Below, piece by piece: positions 19,251-27,388 of a DNA stretch of 64,000 nucleotides. The position numbers and the translations under genes were made by a program. Source of the DNA: Hymenobacter sublimis (GTDB taxonomy: Bacteria; Bacteroidota; Bacteroidia; Cytophagales; Hymenobacteraceae); contig NZ_CP095848.1 in the NCBI RefSeq assembly GCF_023101345.1, positions 1,177,501 through 1,241,500 on the forward strand. Reading direction: 5' to 3'. The stretch's first letter is position 1. Each line of letters starts with the position of its first letter. The notes under the pieces are model-generated. The model was not told the DNA's origin, did not search any database, and saw only the letters and a list, made by a program, of their open reading frames with translations.

Positions 19251-20045
19251 TTAGAAAACTTTCAGGTAATTGAGAATCAGCACGACAGCTGAAATGCCGG
19301 AGAAAACCAGGGCGAGGTTGCCGGCGTTGCCCCGGTCGGTGCGGGCCTTCAGGGGCTCCACGTACAAGGCATCGTTGGGCAGTAGATAGAAGTAGGGCGA
19401 GGTGAGCAGGGCAGGGTCGGTTAGGTTGATTAGCACCACTTCCGAGCCCTTGGTCGTCTGCCGGATGAGCTTCACGTTGTGGCGGTTCCCGAACTCGGTC
19501 AGGTCGCCGGCCAGACCCAGGCCTTCCAGGAGGGTGCACTGGGCGTTATACACGAAGTAGCGGCCCGGATTGCGCACCTCGCCCAGCACCGTTACTTTAA
19601 AGGAGAGCAGCTTTACCAGTACGTTGGCGTCGCGCACGTAGCGGGCTACCTGCTGCTGGGCGGCGGCCTGGGTTTCCTCTACCGTGAGGCCCAGCACCTT
19701 GAGCCGGCCGACGGTGGGTAGGTTAATATTGCCGGCATCATCTACGGAGTAGCCAGTCAGGTAGAGGTTGCCCGGGTCGCCATTGAACACGGCGCGAGTG
19801 TCCACCGTATTGAAGGCCTCATTGAGTTGGGACTGAGTGCTTTGCACCCGAATGCTGAGCACGTCGCCAGCCTGAATGCGGTAGCGCTGCGGGGCATTGT
19901 CGGCCGCCACGGGCGTGCGGGTATTGTAGTTGCCCCCCTGCAGGTAGGGTAGGTTTTTTTGAGATACGCACCCGCTGAAAATCAGCGGCATTAGCAAAAA
20001 CAGCAACAGAAAAGTACGGCCGAAACGGCGGAGCATTGACAGCAT
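19251..20045 (-). CDS. Wza-like polysaccharide export lipoprotein
   Basis: A 264-residue outer-membrane export protein. The N-terminal signal ends in a lipobox (LIFSGC) giving a lipidated Cys around residue 24. The polysaccharide export domain follows (YRIQAGDVLSIRV), then SLBB-type segments (GYSVDDAGNINLPTVGRLKV; VTVLGEVRNPGRY). A hydrophobic stretch at the C-terminus (LALVFSGISAVVLILNYL) is typical of Bacteroidota Wza homologues, which are shorter than E. coli Wza. ATG at 20045 or 20036 both work; the extension to 20093 does not resemble a signal peptide. It is the first gene of the operon, divergent from the response-regulator gene. Confidence 0.92.
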   Translation of the reverse strand: MLSMLRRFGRTFLLLFLLMPLIFSGCVSQKNLPYLQGGNYNTRTPVAADNAPQRYRIQAGDVLSIRVQSTQSQLNEAFNTVDTRAVFNGDPGNLYLTGYSVDDAGNINLPTVGRLKVLGLTVEETQAAAQQQVARYVRDANVLVKLLSFKVTVLGEVRNPGRYFVYNAQCTLLEGLGLAGDLTEFGNRHNVKLIRQTTKGSEVVLINLTDPALLTSPYFYLLPNDALYVEPLKARTDRGNAGNLALVFSGISAVVLILNYLKVF

Positions 20046-20326
20046 AGCAGCGGAGGGAGAGAGGTGAAGCGGGAGAAGGCAGCTACTAACCAAAACCTGG
20101 CAGAGGAGTCTAAATCAGTTGTTTGGGCATAAGCTTACCATTGAATATTTCCATAAACGTATTGGATTCAATCCGCAATGTCAAGGAATATTTAAATTAT
20201 TCTGATAATTTTTTGTATTGCTACAGGCAACGGAAATGACCCCTTGCTGGTTACAATTGCCCAGTATTTCTCTACTTCTGGCCCCGGACACTACCTTGCT
20301 GACTTTAAGCTGCGTATAGCCTGCCC
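20046..20326. promoter_or_regulatory. Divergent promoter region, exopolysaccharide operon and two-component system
   Basis: A 281-bp gap between the divergent wza and response-regulator genes. The middle (about 20140-20225) is AT-rich, as expected for promoters in this GC-rich genome. I do not see the 11-bp spaced TTTTAAY repeats found before the SulP gene, and no firm -33/-7 element could be assigned. Confidence 0.5.
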
Positions 20327-21007
20327 ATGAAGATTCTGCTGGTTGAAGACGAACCCAAAGTGGCCTCCTTTCTGCACCAAGGCCTGACGGAACAACACCA
20401 CACCGTGGACCTAGCGGCCGACGGACTGCTGGGCTTGCGCCTAGCTCAGGCTGGCACCTACGATTTACTGATTCTGGATAATCTGCTACCCGGCCTGAGT
20501 GGCCTGGAACTATGCCGTCAGGTGCGGGCCCAGGATACGGGCGTGCCTATTCTGATGCTCACGGCCCTCGGCGAAACCGACGACAAAATCCGGGGCCTCG
20601 ATGCCGGCGCCGACGACTACTTGGTTAAGCCGTTTGCCTTCCAAGAGCTGCTGGCCCGCATCCGGGCCCTTACCCGCCGCCGCCAGGAAATGCCCACCAC
20701 CGAGGCCGTGCTGCGCCTAGCCGACTTAACCTTGGACCCCGTGCGCAAAGTAGTGCAGCGCGCCGGCCAAACGATTCAGCTTACGGCCCGGGAGTTTGCT
20801 TTGCTGGAGTATCTGCTACGCAACCAAAACCGGGTAGTATCGCGGGTTGACATTCTGGAACACGTCTGGGAAACGTCCTTTGATACGGGCTCCAACGTCA
20901 TTGACGTGTATATCAACTTCTTGCGCAAAAAGCTTGACAAGGACTTCACCCCCAAGCTGATCTATACGCTGGTGGGTATGGGCTACGTGATGAAGGAAGA
21001 AGCCTAA
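20327..21007 (+). CDS. OmpR/PhoB-family response regulator
   Basis: A 226-residue two-domain response regulator. The receiver domain (1-115) has the acidic pair Glu7/Asp8, the phospho-acceptor Asp51 (LLILDNLLPG), Thr79 and Lys101 (LVKPF). The winged-helix output domain (about 128-225) shows LTAREFALLEYLLRNQNRVV and NVIDVYINFLRKKLD, typical of the OmpR/PhoB group. The partner kinase lies 244 bp downstream on the same strand. A good candidate target is the SulP promoter at 22720-22777, which carries four 7-bp direct repeats with 11-bp spacing. The signal is unknown. Confidence 0.95.
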   Translation: MKILLVEDEPKVASFLHQGLTEQHHTVDLAADGLLGLRLAQAGTYDLLILDNLLPGLSGLELCRQVRAQDTGVPILMLTALGETDDKIRGLDAGADDYLVKPFAFQELLARIRALTRRRQEMPTTEAVLRLADLTLDPVRKVVQRAGQTIQLTAREFALLEYLLRNQNRVVSRVDILEHVWETSFDTGSNVIDVYINFLRKKLDKDFTPKLIYTLVGMGYVMKEEA

Positions 21008-21251
21008 GCGTATAAGAAGGGGTGAAGCAGGTAGAAAGGCCAGCCGGAAGCTAGGAGGTCTTACAGTCAACCCGAGGAACATTGTGCAGAGCCAGCGGCG
21101 AAGCATAAGCGTTTTTTAGTGTGCGTAGACCTTAACTGGCAACACCCACTAGCTATGCTGACGACAGGAGCCCTCCTGCCTCGGGCTACCCTTAGTCGTT
21201 CGGTGCTACCTTGCTTTTTCCTTGTCGGGCCTGCCCACTACATCCTGCTTC

Positions 21252-22658
21252 ATGACCATTCGCACCCGCCTGACGCTGCAGTTTGCCCTTATTCTGGCCG
21301 TTACGCTGCTGTTGTTCTCTCTGGTGATTTACTACTTCACCTACCATTCGCGGCGGGAGTTTTTTAGTGAGAGCCTATTTGCCCGGGCCCGCATTGTTGC
21401 CCACGTCTACCTCGACGGAACCAACCGCGCCGATGAGGAAAGCCGGGCCTCCTACCGCCGGTACCTGCGGCAGTTCTACCGTACCCTTCCCCAGGAAGAG
21501 GTGCGCGTATTCGATGCCAACGACCGGGTAGTATTCAAGGAAGGGCGCGACGGGCGCGAGCCAGTACCCCAGGAACTGCTACGCACCGTGCGCGAAGCCG
21601 GCCGGGAGGTAGTGCTGGAGGACGACTACCGCCAGACCGTGGGGCTGCTCTACCGCGACGCGGCCCGCGGCGACTTTGTGGTAGTGGCTTCCTCCGTCGA
21701 TGCCGACAGCCGCCAGAAGATGAACGACTTGTTTACCGTGTTGCTCTCAGGGCTACTCGCTTCCTTCGTAATAGTCGGAATTGGAGGATTCTTCTTTGCA
21801 GGACAGGCCCTCAAGCCCATGCAGCGCATTATTCAGGAAGTTGACAGCATTACGGCTTCCGACTTGCACCGCCGCCTTTCCCAAGCCGAGGGGCTAGATG
21901 AGGTATCGTTGCTGGCCCAGCGCTTTAACAGTCTGCTGAACCGCCTGGAAACGGCTTTTGCCGGGCAGCGCACCTTCGTGCGCGACGCCTCCCACGAACT
22001 GCGCACGCCTCTCACGGCCATTATCGGTCAGTTAGAAGTAGCCTTGCTTCAGCAGGAGCGCACGCCCCAGGAGTACCGCCGCGTATTGCAAAGTACCCTC
22101 GATGCGGCCCGGTTGCTCAAAGACCTCACCAACGGCCTGCTCCAGATTGCCCGCGCCTCCGACGACCCCTCCCAGGTACAGCGCACTCTGGTTCGGCTCG
22201 ATGAGCTGCTGTTGCTGGCCCATGAGGAGGTGCACCGCCGCCATCCTACCTGCCGCATCGACCTGGACTTTGGGGAACCCGCTGATAACCGGCGCCGGGT
22301 TCCGTATGGCGTGTTGGGCAACGAAGCGTTGCTGCTGGCCGCTTTCCTGAACATTATGGAAAACGCCTGCAAGTTTTCCAGTGGCTGCACCGAACCCGTT
22401 GTAGCCACGCTCACGGCCACCCGCACCCGGATTCAGCTAGTGGTGCGCGACCAGGGCGTGGGCATGAGTGAGGCCGACCGGCAGCAGGTATTCGTTCCTT
22501 TCTTCCGGGCCGAAGCAGTCCGCAACGTTCCTGGCCACGGCATCGGCCTGCCTTTAACGGCAAAAATTATGGAGCTGCACGGGGGAATCGTCAGTATAGA
22601 AAGCCAGCTGAAGCAAGGCACAGCCGTTACCCTCGATTTACCCGCCGCAGTAGTCTAA
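21252..22658 (+). CDS. Membrane sensor histidine kinase
   Basis: A 468-residue kinase expected to phosphorylate the adjacent response regulator. Starting at 21252 (MTIRTRLTLQF) gives a first membrane helix at about 8-28, a periplasmic domain to about 160, a second helix at about 162-185, HAMP, then HisKA with DASHELRTPL (His248). The ATPase part has NIMENACKFS (N box), VRDQGVGMS and GHGIGLPLTAKIMELHGG. The start fits directly before the basic residues and helix of the inner-membrane signal anchor. The 244-bp gap to the regulator gene is long for such pairs and holds no recognisable gene. The sensor domain was not recognised. Confidence 0.93.
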   Translation: MTIRTRLTLQFALILAVTLLLFSLVIYYFTYHSRREFFSESLFARARIVAHVYLDGTNRADEESRASYRRYLRQFYRTLPQEEVRVFDANDRVVFKEGRDGREPVPQELLRTVREAGREVVLEDDYRQTVGLLYRDAARGDFVVVASSVDADSRQKMNDLFTVLLSGLLASFVIVGIGGFFFAGQALKPMQRIIQEVDSITASDLHRRLSQAEGLDEVSLLAQRFNSLLNRLETAFAGQRTFVRDASHELRTPLTAIIGQLEVALLQQERTPQEYRRVLQSTLDAARLLKDLTNGLLQIARASDDPSQVQRTLVRLDELLLLAHEEVHRRHPTCRIDLDFGEPADNRRRVPYGVLGNEALLLAAFLNIMENACKFSSGCTEPVVATLTATRTRIQLVVRDQGVGMSEADRQQVFVPFFRAEAVRNVPGHGIGLPLTAKIMELHGGIVSIESQLKQGTAVTLDLPAAVV

Positions 22659-22719
22659 AACGAAGAATTAACGACTTACAGCGGTGCTTTATAAGTATAT
22701 GAAAATTAATCATTTATAA

Positions 22720-22759
22720 TTTTAATTTGGTTTTAACTCCCTTTTAATTAGGTCTTAAC
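22720..22759 (+). promoter_or_regulatory. Four 11-bp-spaced direct repeats, probable OmpR/PhoB-type operator
   Basis: Heptamers TTTTAAT (22720), TTTTAAC (22731), TTTTAAT (22742) and TCTTAAC (22753) are repeated head to tail with exactly 11 bp from start to start, i.e. 7-bp boxes with 4-bp spacers. This is the classical layout bound by OmpR/PhoB-family dimers. Ten bp beyond the last box, TAGACTTG (22770-22777) resembles the Bacteroidota -7 element TAnnTTTG, so the boxes cover the -33 position. The nearest candidate binder is the response regulator at 20327-21007; the regulated gene would be the SulP transporter. Confidence 0.65.
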
Positions 22760-22841
22760 GACGGCGTCATAGACTTGCATACGCCTGGTAGGTTTCTGTG
22801 GAGCCGCCCGGAGTATCCGACCTCTCTACTTCCCCTCGTTC

Positions 22842-24452
22842 ATGTCGAAAATTGCTCCGGTATCCGAAGCGCCAGTAGCTCTGCAGCAGCCTACTGGCAT
22901 TCCCAATTCCCCCTGGAAAACGCTAGGCAAAGATTTGCCCGCCGGCCTGGTTGTATTTCTGGTAGCCCTGCCGTTGTGCTTAGGCATCTCGCTGGCTTCC
23001 GGAGCACCCCTACTGGCTGGAATTATTTCCGGTATTATTGGAGGCGTAATCGTTTCGTGGATAAGTGGGTCGCAGCTTAGTGTCAGTGGCCCGGCCGCGG
23101 GTCTAACCGCCATTATTCTCTCGGCTACTAGCACGCTGGGCACCTTTGAGGCCGTGCTAGCCGCCACGGTTATAGCCGGGGTCATGCAAATGCTGCTGGG
23201 TGTGGCCAAGGCCGGTATCATCGGCCTTTACTTCCCTACCTCCGTAATTCGCGGGATGCTGGCCGCCATCGGCCTGATTCTGATTCTAAAGCAGATTCCC
23301 CATTTTGTGGGCGCCGATGCGGATTACTTCGAGGACATGGACTTTTTGCAGTTCGATGGCCTGAACACCTTCTCGGCTATTAAAAAGGCCATGGGCGGTA
23401 TTAGCGCCGGCTCGGCCCTGGTAGGGCTAGTTTCCTTAGGAACCTTGCTGGTATGGGATAACATACTTACCAAGCGCGTGGCTTTCCTGCGCCTCGTGCC
23501 AGGCGCCCTAATTGTGGTAGTGCTGTCGATTGTGCTTAACAATGTGCTCGACGTGGCCGCGCCCGTGCTGCGCATTCGCCCTGAGCATCTCGTCAACCTC
23601 CCGTCCATTACGGCCTGGCAGGATTTTGCCAACGTGTTTACCGCCCCCGACTGGACTGCTTTCCGCCGACCCGTTACCTACACGGTAGCCTTTACCATTG
23701 CCATCGTCGCCTCTCTTGAAACGCTGCTCAGCGTAGAGGCCGTAGATAAGCTTGACCCGTATAAGCGCGTGACGCCCCCCAACCGGGAACTGCTCGCGCA
23801 AGGCGTCGGCAACCTGCTGAATGGCTTGCTCGGTGGCCTGCCCATGACGGCCGTTATCGTGCGTAGCTCCGCCAACATTAATGCCGGCGGCCAAACCCGG
23901 ATGTCGACGTTCTTCCATGGCTTGCTGCTGCTTACCAGCTTGCTGTTCCTAGAGTCGGTGCTGAACCAGATTCCCTTGTCGGCCCTGGCGGCGGTGCTGT
24001 TGCTTGTGGGGTACAAACTCACCAAGCCCGCCCTCTACCGCACCCAATGGAAGCTGGGTTGGCAGCAGTTTCTGCCTTTCATCATCACCATTATCGCCAT
24101 TCTGTTCACGGATTTGCTCAAAGGTGTATCGGTGGGACTGATAGTGGGCATCTTCTACATTCTGAAGGCCAATTACGAGTCGGCTTACTTCCTGAGCACT
24201 CCTCCGTCCCAGCAGTCAGGGCCGCTGCATCTGAAACTATCAGAGCAGGTTTCCTTCCTGAATAAGGCCAGCATTGTAAAGGTCCTGCACGAGCTGCCAA
24301 ACAACACCCACGTGCTCATCGATGGCACGAACTCCTCCCACATTGATTACGATGTGCTGGAAGCCATCGAAAACTTCCGCCTTTCCGCCCCAGAACGCGG
24401 CATTCAGGTGGAACTACGCGGCATTGAGCACGTACAGGTTCTAGGACACTAA
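22842..24452 (+). CDS. SulP family inorganic anion transporter
   Basis: A 536-residue inner-membrane SLC26/SulP-type transporter. The N-terminal region DLPAGLVVFLVALPLCLGIS, ISGSQLSVSGPAAGLTAII and IGLILILKQIPHFVG are family blocks, with about a dozen membrane segments up to residue 440. A C-terminal cytoplasmic STAS domain (about 445-536) contains HVLIDGTNSSHIDYDVLEAI. The carbonic anhydrase gene 78 bp downstream suggests bicarbonate as substrate, as in known SulP-carbonic anhydrase pairs; sulfate cannot be excluded. The upstream region has a four-box response-regulator-type operator. Confidence 0.92.
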   Translation: MSKIAPVSEAPVALQQPTGIPNSPWKTLGKDLPAGLVVFLVALPLCLGISLASGAPLLAGIISGIIGGVIVSWISGSQLSVSGPAAGLTAIILSATSTLGTFEAVLAATVIAGVMQMLLGVAKAGIIGLYFPTSVIRGMLAAIGLILILKQIPHFVGADADYFEDMDFLQFDGLNTFSAIKKAMGGISAGSALVGLVSLGTLLVWDNILTKRVAFLRLVPGALIVVVLSIVLNNVLDVAAPVLRIRPEHLVNLPSITAWQDFANVFTAPDWTAFRRPVTYTVAFTIAIVASLETLLSVEAVDKLDPYKRVTPPNRELLAQGVGNLLNGLLGGLPMTAVIVRSSANINAGGQTRMSTFFHGLLLLTSLLFLESVLNQIPLSALAAVLLLVGYKLTKPALYRTQWKLGWQQFLPFIITIIAILFTDLLKGVSVGLIVGIFYILKANYESAYFLSTPPSQQSGPLHLKLSEQVSFLNKASIVKVLHELPNNTHVLIDGTNSSHIDYDVLEAIENFRLSAPERGIQVELRGIEHVQVLGH

Positions 24453-24530
24453 TACGGAGGAGCTTCGCGCTACCGCCGTGGTGTACACCTAGTACCTTTC
24501 CTTTCTACTCACCTCCTTAATTCCCCGCTT

Positions 24531-25172
24531 ATGAAAGGCATCGAGCCAATTCTGGAAAATAACCGCAAATGGGTTGAAGAAAAGCGCGCCGCTGATCCGG
24601 ACTTCTTTAACCGCTTGGCTAACGGCCAGAAGCCCCAGTACCTGTTCATTGGCTGCTCCGATTCGCGGGTGCCAGCCGCGTCTATTACGGGCACCGGCCC
24701 AGGGCAAATGTTCGTGCACCGCAACATTGCCAACATGGTTGTGAACACCGACTACAACTTGCTTTCCGTGCTGCAATACGCCGTGGAAGTGTTGGGCGTA
24801 GAGGATATTCTGGTGGTAGGGCACTACGGCTGCGGTGGGGTAGCCGCCGCCGCTGGCAACAAGCAGTACGGCCTCATTGATGGCTGGCTCACCAACATCC
24901 GGGACGTAATTCGGGTGCACGACGCCGAAATTTCGGCCATTGCCGACGAGGAAACCCGGCTACGTCGTTTGGTCGAGCTCAATGTGATTGAGCAGGTGCG
25001 TAACCTGGCCAAAACCAACATCATTCAGAACGCGCGCAAAGGTGCCAAGCCCCCGCGCCTGCACGGCTTGGTTTATGATATTAAAGAAGGCCTGCTCAAG
25101 GACTTGAAGGTAGAAGATGACCTGCAAGGCAAGCTGAAGGAAATCTACAGAACCAGCGCTGCTGGTCACTAA
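24531..25172 (+). CDS. Beta-class carbonic anhydrase
   Basis: A 213-residue zinc enzyme that interconverts CO2 and bicarbonate in the cytoplasm. Zinc ligands are Cys42, His98 and Cys101 (FIGCSDSR and VVGHYGCGGV), with the Asp44-Arg46 dyad intact, so the active site appears complete. Length fits the family. It is 78 bp downstream of the SulP transporter gene and likely in the same transcript, which ends at the terminator near 25297-25328. Together they could raise intracellular bicarbonate for carboxylation reactions. Confidence 0.95.
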   Translation: MKGIEPILENNRKWVEEKRAADPDFFNRLANGQKPQYLFIGCSDSRVPAASITGTGPGQMFVHRNIANMVVNTDYNLLSVLQYAVEVLGVEDILVVGHYGCGGVAAAAGNKQYGLIDGWLTNIRDVIRVHDAEISAIADEETRLRRLVELNVIEQVRNLAKTNIIQNARKGAKPPRLHGLVYDIKEGLLKDLKVEDDLQGKLKEIYRTSAAGH

Positions 25173-25296
25173 TACCCGGGCCCTCAGGCATCCAATACCA
25201 AAAGAGAAAACGAGATTCTGCACCGGACTAACCCGGCTTATGTCACTACTAGCATCATCGGGCGTAGTCTGAGGGGAGTGCGCTTTCGATGTGTGG

Positions 25297-25328
25297 AACC
25301 GCCGCGGCTACTGGCTGCGGCGGTTTTT
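25297..25328 (+). terminator. Terminator after the carbonic anhydrase gene
   Basis: AACCGCCGC pairs with GCGGCGGTT around a ten-base loop and is followed directly by a T-run. It lies about 125 bp past the carbonic anhydrase stop codon. Confidence 0.85.
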
Positions 25329-25423
25329 TGCGTGTATGGAGCGCTTCGTTTTGACTACGCTAGATACGGTAGGTATTGAAGTATGCCCAAGACCCTATCC
25401 TGTTTACGAAGCGAAACAGCGGA

Positions 25424-25852
25424 TCACTCGCTACTGCGGGTAAAGGCAATGAGCATTGCGCCGCCGGCCATCATGGTAGCGCCCAGGATAACCTGCCAAG
25501 TCACTTTTTCCTTGAGAAAGAACACGGCCAGTAAAATGGAAAAGACCAGCGAGATTTTGTCGAAGGAGGAGGTGCGGGAGGCCGGGCCCAGCTTCAGGGC
25601 CTGAAACGACAACAGCGACGAGGCACAGGTAATAACGCCGGCGGCAATCAGGAACAGCCAGGTTCGCCGGTCAATTTCAGCTACCTGCCCCAGGTGGCCC
25701 TGCCAGGCCACTACGCCCCAGGCCACGCCCACAATCAGCACCGACTGCACGGCAAAGGCCACGCTCGACTCAATATTTTTGACGCCTACCTTGGAAAGCG
25801 TAACCACAACGGCGGCCGACAGCGCAGCCAACAACGAAAACATCCACCACAT
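25424..25852 (-). CDS. EamA/DMT-type small transporter
   Basis: A 142-residue integral membrane protein with one EamA module of about five helices, half the size of usual ten-helix drug/metabolite transporters. It begins MWWMFSLLAALSAAVVVTLS and contains VITCASSLLSFQALKLGPAS and a C-terminal helix WQVILGATMMAGGAMLIAFT. Single-module members probably act as dimers. The start at 25852 fits the family's usual beginning; an ATG at 25897 would add 15 residues. It stands alone, convergent with the carbonic anhydrase gene. The substrate is unknown. Confidence 0.8.
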   Translation of the reverse strand: MWWMFSLLAALSAAVVVTLSKVGVKNIESSVAFAVQSVLIVGVAWGVVAWQGHLGQVAEIDRRTWLFLIAAGVITCASSLLSFQALKLGPASRTSSFDKISLVFSILLAVFFLKEKVTWQVILGATMMAGGAMLIAFTRSSE

Positions 25853-26007
25853 AGATTCCTGATCAAGAAGACTCTGACCAAATACGGAGCCAGCCATAAT
25901 TTAGCCGGGAACGGCAGGTTTTACCTGGGCACGTAGCGGGCTATGGCTTTATATTTGGTACTGCGCTAAACAAAAAGCTCCAGGCTGCTGCCTCTTGTAG
26001 ATTGGGT

Positions 26008-26976
26008 ATGAAAAACAAAAGCAACGTATGCGCCGCCGTGGGCCTAATTCTGCTGCTACCCGCCTTCATCTGGGCCCAAGGTACCCGGACGGGAGCCACG
26101 CAGCCGGGCTTGCCTGAGCCGCCCGGCACTACCCGCGTGGCGGAGAATCTGTTCATGGATGAAACGGAGGTAGCCAACATCCACTGGCTGGAGTACCTGC
26201 ACTTTCTGCGCCGCGACTCTACGCTTGCCCTATACCGCTCCCAGTTACCCGACTCGACCGGGTGGCAGCCCGTCGTCGACCCTGAGCAGGACCAGGCGCC
26301 GCAGTCCTACTTCCGGGCGCCGGGCTACCGCTATTACCCAGCCACTAACATCAGCTACGAGCAGGCCCAGGCATATTGTCGGTGGCGGAGCGCTGTGGTT
26401 AACCGGGCTTACTTTCAGGGCGCGGAGTTTCGGAAGCAACACCCAGAGTTGCGCGACTACACTGTGACGGTAACTTACCGCCTCCCCACGGAGCAAGAGT
26501 GGCAGCTGGCCGCCGCCGGTGGGGTAGGGGCTGGTCCCCGGCCTTTCGAAGTAATTCAGACCCGCCCGGTTCGCAAACCCAAGGGTCAAAAGCTAGCCCA
26601 GGCCGACGACCTCACGGCCTGCCTAGACGCCCAGCAGCTGCCGCATCCGGCGGAGGAAGTGGCGTATGCACTGCCCTTCAACTTGCGGGAAAACTACTAC
26701 TTAGCGGGCAGCAACCAGGTATTCAAGTGCGCCCCGGCCAAGGAGGTATTCCCGCTCCAGCGCATCACCGACGGGCCGCCCAATAATGTTGGCCTGCAGC
26801 AGATAATCGGCAATGTGGCTGAAATGACGGCTACCAAAGGCGTAGCAAAAGGGGGCTCTTTCAAGTCCTCGGTGGTAGGCCTGACCTTGGAAACGCGGCA
26901 AGCCTACCCGGGGCCGCAAAGCTGGTTGGGATTCCGGTGCGTGGCCAGCGTGCACATGCGCAAGAAATCAGAGTAG
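26008..26976 (+). CDS. Secreted FGE/SUMF1-like protein, probably non-catalytic
   Basis: A 322-residue protein with a signal peptide (MKNKSNVCAAVGLILLLPAF, cleavage after IWAQG) and the formylglycine-generating-enzyme-like fold: MDETEVANIHWLEYLHFL, NISYEQAQAYCRWRS, YRLPTEQEWQLAAAG, GNVAEM, GVAKGGSFK and GFRCV. The Cys pair used by true formylglycine-generating enzymes in the block between GGSF and GFRC is not present; only the final Cys remains. It therefore resembles the non-catalytic members found in Bacteroidota, such as the gliding proteins GldJ/GldK, more than an active sulfatase modifier. ATG at 26008 was taken rather than a TTG two codons earlier. No obvious operon partner. Confidence 0.8.
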   Translation: MKNKSNVCAAVGLILLLPAFIWAQGTRTGATQPGLPEPPGTTRVAENLFMDETEVANIHWLEYLHFLRRDSTLALYRSQLPDSTGWQPVVDPEQDQAPQSYFRAPGYRYYPATNISYEQAQAYCRWRSAVVNRAYFQGAEFRKQHPELRDYTVTVTYRLPTEQEWQLAAAGGVGAGPRPFEVIQTRPVRKPKGQKLAQADDLTACLDAQQLPHPAEEVAYALPFNLRENYYLAGSNQVFKCAPAKEVFPLQRITDGPPNNVGLQQIIGNVAEMTATKGVAKGGSFKSSVVGLTLETRQAYPGPQSWLGFRCVASVHMRKKSE

Positions 26977-27388
26977 GCTAGTTAACTACTACACCTGTTG
27001 CAGGCGCGCATTCACGTGCCTTGCCGGAGTTCGTAGGATGGTAGCCCAAAGAATCGAGAAAGTAGATGTTATCAGGTAGCGCTGGGCCAACCAGGCCCTG
27101 CTCTACTCCTTGTGCCCACGTCTGCCACTAGCCGCTGCCTTGCCTACCGCTACCTTCGAGCCCGCCCAACTTACTCACCGCAAGTGCTACCCAGGCCAGA
27201 AGCTTCTGACTTTATTCTGGAGGAGCTGCTGCTACAAGTAGAAAACAAGAGGCTGGTTGTGAATCGATTGTAAAAATAGTTATTTCTTAATAATATAATT
27301 TTATGTACTATATATTGTATTGTATATTACAAAAATTCAACCATATCGCAATATATTGCCGTGCGGTACAGAAATCAGTAGTGTTACC
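26977..27388. other. Intergenic stretch with AT-rich promoter-like end
   Basis: About 410 bp without a recognisable gene. The final part (about 27255-27330) is very AT-rich (TATATATTGTATTG and similar) and is probably the promoter of the gene at 27389. A similar AT-rich patch with TTATATTGTATATTG lies before the di-haem gene near 31980. Confidence 0.45.
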
